Shown in pieces: positions 8,991 through 15,600 of a stretch of DNA of 15,707 bases. Numbering within the stretch: the stretch's first letter is position 1; every line of letters starts with the position of its first letter. The translations under genes were made by a program, and so were the position numbers. The notes beneath the pieces were generated by a model. That model was given only the letters and a program-made list of their open reading frames with translations, was not told the DNA's origin and made no database searches. The stretch covers positions 1-15,707 of the forward strand of contig JASHUD010000142.1 of assembly GCA_030040215.1 (NCBI GenBank), written 5' to 3'. Source of the stretch: Methylovirgula sp. Lineage in GTDB: Bacteria; Pseudomonadota; Alphaproteobacteria; Rhizobiales; Beijerinckiaceae.

Positions 8991-9965
8991 TTAATCGAGC
9001 CGCGCCAGCAGCCGCTCGTAGAGCCTGTTTTCCGCGGCGAATACGTAATCGAGCGCGTTCACGGTGACTTCCGCCGCGCCTTGTCTGACCAGCCAATCGG
9101 CAAGCGCCGCAACCTTCTCTGCCGGACAGGTGAGCGTCAGCCAGCCGTCGGCAAGATGCCGGCGCGGCCGCGCCGCGAACAGAACTTCGGCGTGCGCGAA
9201 GAGTTCGACATCGGCTTGCGCGAGCCGCGCCGAGACTTCGCACGTCGTGCGCGCCGCCTCTTCCGCCGCGATCCGCGCGAGGATGATGCGTGCCGCCTCG
9301 CGCGCCTCTTCGTTCCACGGCGCCGCGAGAGACGCGACGAGATTGGCCTCGGAGCGCAGGATCACGCCGTCGTCGAGGACTTTCAGGCCGTTGGCGGCAA
9401 GCGTTGCGCCCGTGGTCGTAATGTCGACGATGAGTTCCGCCGTACCGGCCGCCGGCGCGCCTTCGGTCGCGCCGGCACTCTCGACGATACGGTAATCGGT
9501 CACGTGGCTCGCCGCGAAGAACCGCCGCGTCAGGCTCACGTATTTGGTGGCGACTCGCATCCGCTCGCCGCGTTTGGCGCGAAAGGTCGCCGCAACGTCC
9601 TCAAGATCCGCCATTGTCTTGACGTCGATCCACGCCTGCGGCACGGCGACGACGACATTGGCGTTGCCAAATCCGAGCGGCGCCAGAAGTTCGAACTTCG
9701 CATCGGCGTCGGGCACCGTTTCGCGCACCAGGTCCTCGCCGGTCACGCCCAGATGCGCAGCGCCGGCGGCGAGCTGGGTGACGATCTCGGCGGCCGAAAG
9801 AAAAGCGACCTCGACGTTTTCGAGACCCGCGATTCGGCCGCGATAATCGCGGGCGCCGCGGCCCTGCACGAGGCCCAAGCCGGCCCGCGCGAAGAATGCG
9901 GCCGCATTCTCCTGAAGCCGCCCTTTCGACGGCACTGCGATTACGAGCGTTCCAGAATTGCTCAT
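8991..9965 (-). CDS. hisG: ATP phosphoribosyltransferase catalytic subunit HisG
   Basis: A 324-residue enzyme catalysing the first step of histidine synthesis, joining ATP and PRPP to give phosphoribosyl-ATP. The N-terminus LVIAVPSKGRLQE and the PRPP loop region ELIVDITTTGATLAANGLKVL are diagnostic. The ATG at 9965 overlaps the hisZ stop as ATGA, so the pair is translationally coupled. The protein is longer than the roughly 200-230 residues of the short HisG forms that usually partner HisZ, and ends with a C-terminal segment of about 100 residues (RLAQADVELFAHAEVLFAAR onward) that could be a regulatory or structural addition. I recall similar lengths in some Hyphomicrobiales. The stop lies ten bases from the convergent ABC gene. 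Confidence 0.95.
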   Translation of the reverse strand: MSNSGTLVIAVPSKGRLQENAAAFFARAGLGLVQGRGARDYRGRIAGLENVEVAFLSAAEIVTQLAAGAAHLGVTGEDLVRETVPDADAKFELLAPLGFGNANVVVAVPQAWIDVKTMADLEDVAATFRAKRGERMRVATKYVSLTRRFFAASHVTDYRIVESAGATEGAPAAGTAELIVDITTTGATLAANGLKVLDDGVILRSEANLVASLAAPWNEEAREAARIILARIAAEEAARTTCEVSARLAQADVELFAHAEVLFAARPRRHLADGWLTLTCPAEKVAALADWLVRQGAAEVTVNALDYVFAAENRLYERLLARLD

Positions 9966-11092
9966 CGTTGCCGATCCGCAGGTTGCGCCGTGAGCCGTTC
10001 GACGAAGATCGCCGCGCCGACCGCCGGAATATCGGTGGGCGCGCCGAGCGAGCGCAACAATCCGTCGTAGCGGCCGCCGCCGACGACCGGCCTGTCCCCC
10101 GGATCCTCCGACGCTTCGAACGCAAAGCCCGTGTAGTAATCGAGATTGCGCGCGAACCGCGTCGCAAAACGCAGTTCGGCCACGTCGATCCCCCGCGCCG
10201 CCAGGAAGCCGAGCCGCGCATCGAAGCGATCGAGCGCCGCGCCAAGATCGAGACGCGCGTCCGCGGCGAGCCGGCGCAATCGCTGCGAAGCTTCATCCGG
10301 GTCGGTCTCGATGGCGAGGAAAGATTCGAGAACGGCGCGCTGCTCGGCGGGAAATCCGGGTCCGGATTTCAATGCCGCCTGTTCGAGAAAGCGTTCGGCG
10401 ATCTCGGCGGCGCTGCGTCCTCCGACCGCCGAAATCCCGGCGATCGCGAGCAGGTCTTCGACGAGGGCGCGCGCACCTTGCTTGTCGGCTCCTTCGAGCG
10501 CCGCGAGTACGCCGCTATGATCATGGCCCGTAGCGTTCGTCGCGGTCGCCAGAACCGCGTCGAGCGTCTTCTCTTGGGCGTGGCCGCGCAGGACGCGGCG
10601 GCGCCATTGCGGCGAAAGGTCAAGCGCCGCGAGCAGCGCATGGATCAGCCCGGCGTCGCCGAAGCGTACCGCGAGCGCGGGGCCGCCGGCATTTGCCGCC
10701 GCGTCGAGCGCCAGGCTTAGAATCTCGGCATCCGCCGCTTCGCGGTCGGCCCGACCAAAACTTTCCAGCCCGGCCTGCAGGAATTCGCTCGGGCCTTCGT
10801 TGCGATAGCGGAAAACCGGACCGCAATAGCTGAACGTCGCGGGCCTTCCTACCGCTTCCGAAGCGAGGTATTGGCGGCAGACGGGAATCGTATATTCCGG
10901 GCGCAGGCAATATTCGGCACCCGACAGATCGCTCGTCAGGTAAAGACGGCTACGGATATCCTCGCCCGAATCGAAAAAGACCGCCGGCTTTTGCAAAATC
11001 GGCGGTTCGCAGCGGGGATAACCCGCCGCCTCGAGATGGGTCAGAATCGCCGCGCAGGCGGCGCGTGAATCTGTAAAATCCGGTTCGCGCAC
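9962..11092 (-). CDS. hisZ: HisZ, regulatory subunit of ATP phosphoribosyltransferase
   Basis: A 376-residue paralogue of histidyl-tRNA synthetase that lacks tRNA charging and instead activates HisG and confers histidine feedback. Synthetase-like motifs remain: RPEYTIPVCRQYL, motif 2 as FRYRNEGPSEFLQAGLESFG, and motif 3-like GGRYDGLL near the C-terminus. It is shorter than a true HisRS and has no anticodon-binding domain, and its partner hisG follows directly, which supports HisZ over HisS. The start is GTG at 11092 with GAGGA seven bases upstream. The 110-base gap from the upstream gene leaves room for a separate promoter, but none is convincing. Confidence 0.94.
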   Translation of the reverse strand: MREPDFTDSRAACAAILTHLEAAGYPRCEPPILQKPAVFFDSGEDIRSRLYLTSDLSGAEYCLRPEYTIPVCRQYLASEAVGRPATFSYCGPVFRYRNEGPSEFLQAGLESFGRADREAADAEILSLALDAAANAGGPALAVRFGDAGLIHALLAALDLSPQWRRRVLRGHAQEKTLDAVLATATNATGHDHSGVLAALEGADKQGARALVEDLLAIAGISAVGGRSAAEIAERFLEQAALKSGPGFPAEQRAVLESFLAIETDPDEASQRLRRLAADARLDLGAALDRFDARLGFLAARGIDVAELRFATRFARNLDYYTGFAFEASEDPGDRPVVGGGRYDGLLRSLGAPTDIPAVGAAIFVERLTAQPADRQR

Positions 11093-11202
11093 GGAATTTC
11101 CTCAAATTTACCGCTCTCTTTAGCAAGCTGCGGGCGCTACGGCGACGGCTTTCGCTCTGCAAGGTGAATTGGCCCTTGCCATGCGTCGCCTCGCGCCTTT
11201 GG

Positions 11203-12999
11203 TCAGGAAACGGCAAGCGTTTCGAGCGCGACGACCGCGGCGGCGCTGCCGCGGCCCTCATAAAGATCGCGGACGAGCGCCGCACGTCGGGCGAGCACGG
11301 CATGCTGGTTAAGGCCGCCCTTGTCAGTGAGTTCGCCGGGCTGCGGCGGCTCGTGCAAAAGCATGATCCGTGTGATCCGGCGCGACGGCGCGGCGAAAGC
11401 GTTCAGCAACGCGCCGAATTTTTCGAGCACAGCAGGATGGGCAAGAATCTCGGCGGGCGAAGCCCGCGCGCCGAGACGCGCTAACGCGCGGCACGCCGCA
11501 ACATCCGTAAAGACAAGCGCCGCAAGATTCGTCTTGTCCGCCCCGGCAATCGCCAGATCTTTTACATAGGGAGCGAACGCTTCGAGGAATTGTTCGCGCA
11601 GCGCGCCGACCCGCACCCATGCGCCGGTCGCAAGCTTGAAATCCTCGTCGAGTCTCCCGTCGAACCGAAGCCCGCCCGTTTCGGAGATCTGCAGCGCATC
11701 GCCGCTGCGATAATACCCCTCGGCGTCGAAAGCGCCGCGCGTGAGGTCGTCGCGCCGCCAGTAGCCTGGGGTGACGTGCGGACCTTTGATCCGCGCCTCA
11801 TGGCGTTCTCCCGCCGGCACGAGCTTCAGTTCGCTGCCGGGCAGCGGCAGAAAGCCGCCGTCTTCGCCTGCGAATGCTGTGGCCGGAGAAGTTTCGGTCG
11901 CCCCATAGCCGCGCATCATCAAAATCCGCTCGCCGCAGGTCTGCGCCGCGATCTCGGCGAGATGGTCGAGGCAATGGCGCGGCAGCGAAGCGCCGGCGCA
12001 GAAGTTGAGCTGAAGGCGGCGGAAAAAGTTTCGGGCGAGCGCCTTGTCGCGAGCGAGCTGCGGCAGCAGCGCTTCGAACCCGCCTGGCACGTTGAAATAA
12101 AGCGTCGGGGAGATCTCGCGCAGATTGGCGAGCGTCGCCGCGATCTCGGTCGGTCGGCCGGCATCGATGTAAAGCGTGCCGCCGTGGCGAAGCACGAGAT
12201 TGAAATTCTGGTTGCCGCCGAAACTATGATGCCAGGGAAGCCAATCGACGAGCACCGGCGGTTGGTCGCGCAGAAAGCGCAGAGAGGATGCGACCATCGT
12301 CTGATTGGCGCAGAGCATGCGTTGCGTGGTGATGACCGCTTTCGGCGTCGCCGTCGAACCGGACGTGAACATGAATTTGGCGATCATGTCGGGGCCGATT
12401 CTGGCATGCGCCGCCTCGAGCGCCGGCGTTTCCGGCGTCGCAAAGAGCGGAGCGAGATCGGCGGCGCGGCCGCTCGGTGTCTCGGCGGCAAAGATTTCAA
12501 CGGATTCCGGCACAGCCGCGTCGATCGCCGCGCCGAAGCGCCGGCCGTCCTCGACCAATGCGAGCCCCGGCGTCAGCAGTTCGAGGATGCGTTGCAAGGC
12601 GCCGGAATCGGCCGAGGCGAGCGCCGGCGAAATCGGCGCATAAGGAATGCCGACATAGAGCGCCGCGAGCGCCACCAACGCATGCGCGATGCGATTGCCG
12701 GAAAGCACGACGAGCGGCCGCTGGGGGCCGAGACCTCGATCGAGGAGCGCCGCGGCGAGCGTCCGCACTCGCGCCCGTGCTTCGGCGTAGGTCAGCTCCT
12801 GCCAATGGCCGCGCGCATCGCGTTCGGCGAGAAAGACGCGCTGCGGTGCGCGTGCCGCCCAATCGTCGAGCCAAGCCGTGACGTGCGTATCGTAGGTTTC
12901 GAGTCGCAGGGGCGAGCGGACATAAAGCGCGCCGCCGTCCGTCGCCACCGCCATTTCGAGACGGCCCAAATCAACCTTGCGCAGTGGTGCCGGCGGCAT
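11203..12999 (-). CDS. fcs: Feruloyl-CoA synthetase-like acyl-CoA ligase
   Basis: A 598-residue ANL-family enzyme that would activate a carboxylic acid with ATP and CoA through an acyl-adenylate. Numbering from the chosen start: phosphate-binding loop TSGSTATPK (about 212-220), adenine motif GYGATETSP (about 364-372), the conserved YRSGDA (Asp about 434), hinge region GRLDEDFKLATGAWV and a C-terminal lysine in LTDKGGLNQ. The hinge and C-terminal motifs match feruloyl-CoA synthetases, which act on hydroxycinnamates such as ferulate. The ATG at 12999 is preferred because AGAGGA stands seven bases before it; an ATG 19 codons upstream has no ribosome site. No hydratase/aldolase (ech) or vanillin dehydrogenase (vdh) gene is nearby, so the exact substrate is uncertain. 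Confidence 0.88.
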   Translation of the reverse strand: MPPAPLRKVDLGRLEMAVATDGGALYVRSPLRLETYDTHVTAWLDDWAARAPQRVFLAERDARGHWQELTYAEARARVRTLAAALLDRGLGPQRPLVVLSGNRIAHALVALAALYVGIPYAPISPALASADSGALQRILELLTPGLALVEDGRRFGAAIDAAVPESVEIFAAETPSGRAADLAPLFATPETPALEAAHARIGPDMIAKFMFTSGSTATPKAVITTQRMLCANQTMVASSLRFLRDQPPVLVDWLPWHHSFGGNQNFNLVLRHGGTLYIDAGRPTEIAATLANLREISPTLYFNVPGGFEALLPQLARDKALARNFFRRLQLNFCAGASLPRHCLDHLAEIAAQTCGERILMMRGYGATETSPATAFAGEDGGFLPLPGSELKLVPAGERHEARIKGPHVTPGYWRRDDLTRGAFDAEGYYRSGDALQISETGGLRFDGRLDEDFKLATGAWVRVGALREQFLEAFAPYVKDLAIAGADKTNLAALVFTDVAACRALARLGARASPAEILAHPAVLEKFGALLNAFAAPSRRITRIMLLHEPPQPGELTDKGGLNQHAVLARRAALVRDLYEGRGSAAAVVALETLAVS

Positions 13000-13067
13000 C
13001 CGCTGATCCTCTCGAAGTCCAAAGCCGCCGCGCCGAACCGACGGTACGGTCTTCATAGAGGAAGAGG

Positions 13068-13096
13068 TTGCGGCACTCCAGAGCCGGCCCTATGGT
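13068..13096 (+). promoter_or_regulatory. Candidate promoter of tRNA-Gln
   Basis: TTGCGG at 13068-13073, exactly 17 bases, then TATGGT at 13091-13096. Transcription would start about 13103, some 30 bases before the mature tRNA, a normal leader length. Confidence 0.55.
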
Positions 13097-13134
13097 CGCG
13101 CCGCAAACGGCCGGGCGCACGCAGAGTCGGGATT

Positions 13135-13209
13135 TGGGGCGTAGCCAAGCGGTAAGGCAGCGGATTTTGATTCCGCCATACGGAGGTTCGAATCCTCCCG
13201 CCCCAGCCA
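13135..13209 (+). tRNA. tRNA-Gln (anticodon UUG), CCA encoded
   Basis: A complete 75-base cloverleaf. The acceptor stem TGGGGCG (13135-13141) pairs with CGCCCCA (13199-13205), followed by discriminator G and an encoded CCA. The anticodon stem GCGGA/TCCGC (13160-13164 and 13172-13176) encloses the loop TTTTGAT with anticodon TTG at 13167-13169, reading CAA glutamine codons. The T arm GGAGG-TTCGAAT-CCTCC is intact. It reads away from the fcs-like gene and towards the region of broken genes. Confidence 0.97.
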
Positions 13210-13291
13210 GGCATTCCGGAAATCCGCCCTTTCGAGCCACCCGGGCAAAAAGCCACGGAATTTTCGGAGCCTAATAGATCGACACGCCCTC

Positions 13292-13423
13292 CCGAGACCG
13301 CGATCGCATTTATATTGCCCTTGAAACCGCCCGAACTCGGCTTCGGTCTCGGATGGTCATTTTAAAATGTCCGAAGTTTTCCGAGTCGCTGAGTGGAGTT
13401 TGGTTCGCAAACCGCCGAGACCG
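13292..13423. repeat. Three copies of a 9-base repeat, two direct and one inverted
   Basis: CCGAGACCG occurs at 13292-13300 and 13415-13423, and its complement CGGTCTCGG at 13344-13352. Three copies in 132 bases of non-coding DNA is more than expected by chance. Function is unknown; binding sites of a regulator or recombinase are possible. Confidence 0.5.
13355..13372. promoter_or_regulatory. 18-base AT-rich palindrome, operator-like
   Basis: CATTTTAAAATG (13358-13369) is a perfect 12-base palindrome, and two further G-C pairs follow beyond one mismatched pair, giving GGnCATTTTAAAATGnCC. Such an AT-rich dyad is unusual in this GC-rich DNA and resembles a dimeric regulator's site. No adjacent intact gene is obviously controlled by it. 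Confidence 0.4.
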
Positions 13424-13479
13424 GTTCGCTTTCGCTGAACGTTTGACGATTGCCCGAGTGGTCTGGACCGCCTTGAAAC

Positions 13480-13504
13480 AAAAAGCGGCGCTTGGAAGCG
13501 CCGC
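13480..13504 (-). terminator. Intrinsic terminator behind the recombinase remnant
   Basis: Read on the minus strand, GCGGCGC (13504-13498), a six-base TTCCAA loop and GCGCCGC (13491-13485) form a seven-pair stem, extendable to nine, followed by five T residues (13484-13480). It lies 26 bases past the recombinase stop codon and probably was the original terminator of that gene. Confidence 0.85.
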
Positions 13505-13529
13505 CAACCTTTCCCAGCTTTCCACCCTT

Positions 13530-13850
13530 TTAGTAGACGCCGAACATCTGTTCCTGCATCGCCCAGGAATGCGGAAGCGCTTGCGTCAGGTTCGTCACGG
13601 TAAGGTCCGAAGGCGCGGTCTCGTCGATGATAGCGCGGATAACTTTCGGTGACAGGAAAGCAAGGGCCGCAAGACGTCGCACATAACGTTCAGCGAGATT
13701 TTCACGCTCGGCGATCTCATCGAGAGAGTGGGCTTTTCCTTTCATGATCTCGTCGATCCATTGACGCGTTTTGACGATCGCATGCAGGAGCGTTTCGCGC
13801 GTTCGAGGATCCCGAGGACGACTGCCTCCCTCGATATTGCTCCGGCAACA
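13530..13850 (-). pseudogene. C-terminal remnant of a large serine recombinase
   Basis: The frame is open from after an in-frame TAA at 13851-13853 down to the stop at 13530-13532, about 106 codons. Residues such as LLHAIVKTRQWIDEIM, SLDEIAERENLAERYVRRL, LAFLSPKVIRAIID and the ending LPHSWAMQEQMFGVY match the C-terminal helix-turn-helix end of recombinase-family (resolvase/invertase-type) proteins common on alphaproteobacterial mobile elements. The catalytic resolvase domain with its nucleophilic serine and the zinc-ribbon region are absent, so the product cannot recombine DNA. An ATG at 13745 could in principle still express a 71-residue DNA-binding peptide, but I see no ribosome site that convinces me. 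The break lies within about 20 bases of the neighbouring reductase remnant. Confidence 0.8.
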
Positions 13851-13871
13851 TTAGCGCATTCACGACAGATT

Positions 13872-14205
13872 TTAATAGACATCGCGCACATAGCGCTTTT
13901 CCAGCGCCATCCGGTTCACGTAGGCGTCTGCATCGGCCTCGCTGAGGCCGCCGTATTGTGCCACGACTATCTTGAGGGACGATGTCCACGTCCTTGGCCA
14001 TGCGGTCCGCGTCACCGCAGACGTAGAAACGCGCCCCGCGGTCGAGCCATCGCCAGAGTTCGGCGCCGCGCTCCAACATCCGGTGCTGGACGTAGATCTT
14101 CTCCTCGGCGTCGCGCGAGAACGCGAGGTCAAACCGATTGAGATGCCCGTCGCACCGCCAGCCGGCGATCTCGTCGCGGTAATAGAAATCGCTCGCTGCG
14201 CACTC
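13872..14205 (-). pseudogene. C-terminal remnant of a CysJ-like flavoprotein reductase, frameshifted
   Basis: Homology starts abruptly near 14205 with SDFYYRDEI, continues through LAFSRDAEEKIYVQHRMLERG, AELWRWL and FYVCGDADRMAKDVD, and then shifts frame at about 13971-13985; the other frame resumes with LKIVVAQYGGLSEADADAYV and ends RYVRDVY. Together these are the NADPH-binding C-terminal part of sulfite reductase flavoprotein alpha / cytochrome P450 reductase-type enzymes, with the terminal aromatic residue that stacks on FAD. The FMN and FAD domains are missing and the remnant begins about ten bases after the stop of the upstream gene, so a deletion removed the front of the reductase gene. 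The product is surely non-functional. Whether the original was assimilatory CysJ or another diflavin reductase cannot be told. Confidence 0.85.
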
Positions 14206-14213
14206 AGGGTACG

Positions 14214-15191
14214 TCACCCATGCTCTTCGGCTTCGGCCGGAATTCGGTCGTAAAGGGCGCGCCAAGGCCTGGCCAGTTCATCGCCTGCGGCGGCCATACG
14301 GCGCAACATGATCCGAGCCACTATTCGACCTCGCCTGCTGTCCGGCCAATCGGCGTGATCGGGTGCGGCGCCGCTTCGGACCGCGGCGCGGACCGCCTCG
14401 CGAACTGCGGCGTCCTGAGGGAGCCCATAGGTTTCAAGAAGCCCCAGGAACGCGGCGTCCGCGCTCTCGTCAAAAGGATGACGCTCGCCAAGATTAGTGC
14501 GCCATGGAGATCGAGGATGAACCGTCAAGGCGGCTTGCAGGCCATCCGGAAGGGGGATGTTCGACGAATGCGCCCGATTCGTAGCGATCAACTTCGGCAG
14601 CAAGTGGGTATGCGGTCCAATAGGCGATTTTCCGTCCGGCGGCGGTATTGGTTGAAAGACTTCGATGCGTCCTGCCGGTGACAGTAACACACGATGCGGC
14701 TGAGCGCGAAGCATCTCCGTCATTATCGTGGTTAAGGAGAGAATAGGCCGACCTTCGGCCATCGTGAGCGCGCTTACCAGCGCAGCGTCATGGGTCCGCA
14801 CGCACATTCTGACCGCGCCTACCCCGACCCCAAGGTCGAACAAGGCGGCATTTCTGTCTTCCGCGCGAATGGCGTTCGCATCCGGTCCCAGCGCGGCGAT
14901 CACGCGGGGAGCGTCGGCAGGTCTGCCTGTGCAGAAGGCTAGCGCATGACCCCATGACTCGTCGTCCGACGATAAGCTATCCCAGGCGATGCCCGTCAGC
15001 GGCGTCTCCGGCGCGATCCGCATCGCGCCGCGTGGCGTCGTGAGCTCAAAGCGGCCCGCGCTTCGGACAATGTTTACCGGCTCTTCCTGGTCGCGGACAA
15101 ATTCTCCGATCGCGCCGAAGCTGCCAATGCTCCATCCGTGATTGGGATCTTCCGCGAGATGGGCTATCAAGTCGAAGGGGGCGATCTGCAT
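14214..15191 (-). CDS. Uncharacterised conserved protein (possibly DUF6925 type)
   Basis: A 325-residue soluble protein with no signal peptide or membrane segment. The start is ATG at 15191 because GGAG lies six bases upstream; an ATG four codons earlier overlaps that ribosome site. Visible features are an N-terminal WSIGSFGAIGEF, a mid-region with SLTTIMTEMLRAQPHRVLLSPAGRIEVFQ, an H-x-H motif in GPHTHLLPKLI, LTVHPRSPW, and an Arg/Ala-rich helical C-terminus. From memory it resembles uncharacterised proteobacterial proteins of the DUF6925 type, but I cannot verify this and assign no function. The frame is full, without internal stops, in a neighbourhood of broken genes. It lies directly upstream of a diflavin reductase remnant on the same strand and divergent from a nitronate monooxygenase remnant, hinting at a former redox gene group. 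Confidence 0.75.
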   Translation of the reverse strand: MQIAPFDLIAHLAEDPNHGWSIGSFGAIGEFVRDQEEPVNIVRSAGRFELTTPRGAMRIAPETPLTGIAWDSLSSDDESWGHALAFCTGRPADAPRVIAALGPDANAIRAEDRNAALFDLGVGVGAVRMCVRTHDAALVSALTMAEGRPILSLTTIMTEMLRAQPHRVLLSPAGRIEVFQPIPPPDGKSPIGPHTHLLPKLIATNRAHSSNIPLPDGLQAALTVHPRSPWRTNLGERHPFDESADAAFLGLLETYGLPQDAAVREAVRAAVRSGAAPDHADWPDSRRGRIVARIMLRRMAAAGDELARPWRALYDRIPAEAEEHG

Positions 15192-15202
15192 TGCGGGCTC
15201 CA

Positions 15203-15218
15203 TTAGTCAAAAAACTAA
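15203..15218. promoter_or_regulatory. Operator-like palindrome TTAGT-N6-ACTAA
   Basis: TTAGT at 15203-15207 and ACTAA at 15214-15218 are exact complements around a six-base A-rich centre. The site lies 12 bases before the start of the uncharacterised gene and between it and the divergent nitronate monooxygenase remnant. Its shape recalls HxlR/MarR-type sites near redox genes; this is inference. Confidence 0.4.
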
Positions 15219-15280
15219 GCAATGACCACACGGCCGGTGGTGGATCACCTCTTCCGCGGGTCCACAGTTCACGGGGGACT

Positions 15281-15562
15281 CGCATCGGCATCGATCCGAT
15301 TATCCAAGCCGATGGCCGACGCATCCTCGCCACCGTGGCGGCGGCGGTCGGCAATGCCGGCGGCCCTAGTGCAATCGGCGCCGGCGTGACCGATACGGAT
15401 GGCATCCGGGCGTCGATTGCCGCGGTCCGCGCCCGCTCCAACCGGTCGATCAATGTCAATGTCTTCTGCCACCGCCTTGCACGGCCCGATCCGCAGCGCG
15501 AAAGCGCCTGGATCGAGCGCTTCGCAACCGAATTTAAAGAACTCGACGCGACGCCTACGGCG
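15281..15562 (+). pseudogene. N-terminal fragment of a nitronate monooxygenase
   Basis: In the frame starting CGC at 15281 the translation reads RIGIDPIIQA, then LATVAAAVGNAGGPSAIGAG, IRASIAAVRARSNRSINVN, VFCHRLARPDPQRESAWIER and FATEFKELDATPTA. This tracks residues about 10-110 of nitronate monooxygenases (2-nitropropane dioxygenase family): the IIQAPM start strand, the AAAVSNAGGLGSIG glycine turn and NVNxFCH. The usual PMAG motif is altered to ADGR, no start codon with a ribosome site precedes it, and homology stops near 15562 with about two-thirds of the FMN-binding barrel missing. The frame stays open to the window edge but the remainder looks unrelated. Intact enzymes oxidise toxic nitronates using FMN; this piece cannot. 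Confidence 0.78.
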
Positions 15563-15571
15563 CGCCGCTCG

Positions 15572-15594
15572 CGGGACCGGCCTAGCCGGTCCCG
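15572..15594. repeat. Perfect 10-pair hairpin between converging gene ends
   Basis: CGGGACCGGC (15572-15581), a three-base CTA loop, then the exact complement GCCGGTCCCG (15585-15594). It sits six bases past the stop of the partial minus-strand gene and could serve as its terminator, but it lacks a T tract on either strand. Confidence 0.6.
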
Positions 15595-15600
15595 ACGCCG

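Larger units (their letters stand above)
13210..13529. other. Repeat-bearing spacer after tRNA-Gln
   Basis: These 320 bases contain no gene I can support. They hold three copies of the nine-mer CCGAGACCG (13292-13300 and 13415-13423 direct, 13344-13352 inverted), an AT-rich palindrome at 13355-13372, and a minus-strand terminator at 13480-13504. I found no second copy of the tRNA 3' end that would mark an attachment site. Confidence 0.6.

Noticed and set aside
8478..10070. 530-codon plus-strand frame across the ABC gene end and hisG
   Set aside because: Arg-rich shadow of two well-identified genes; no motif or ribosome site.
13000..13056. Upstream ATG of the acyl-CoA ligase
   Set aside because: No ribosome site upstream, whereas the ATG at 12999 has AGAGGA at proper spacing and a family-like N-terminus.
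11590..13155. 521-codon plus-strand frame opposite the acyl-CoA ligase
   Set aside because: Complement of a gene with clear ANL motifs; the composition is Arg-rich and without a domain.
13135..13529. tRNA 3' end as an att site with a nearby direct repeat
   Set aside because: I looked for a second copy of the tRNA 3' segment in the window and found none; it may lie outside.
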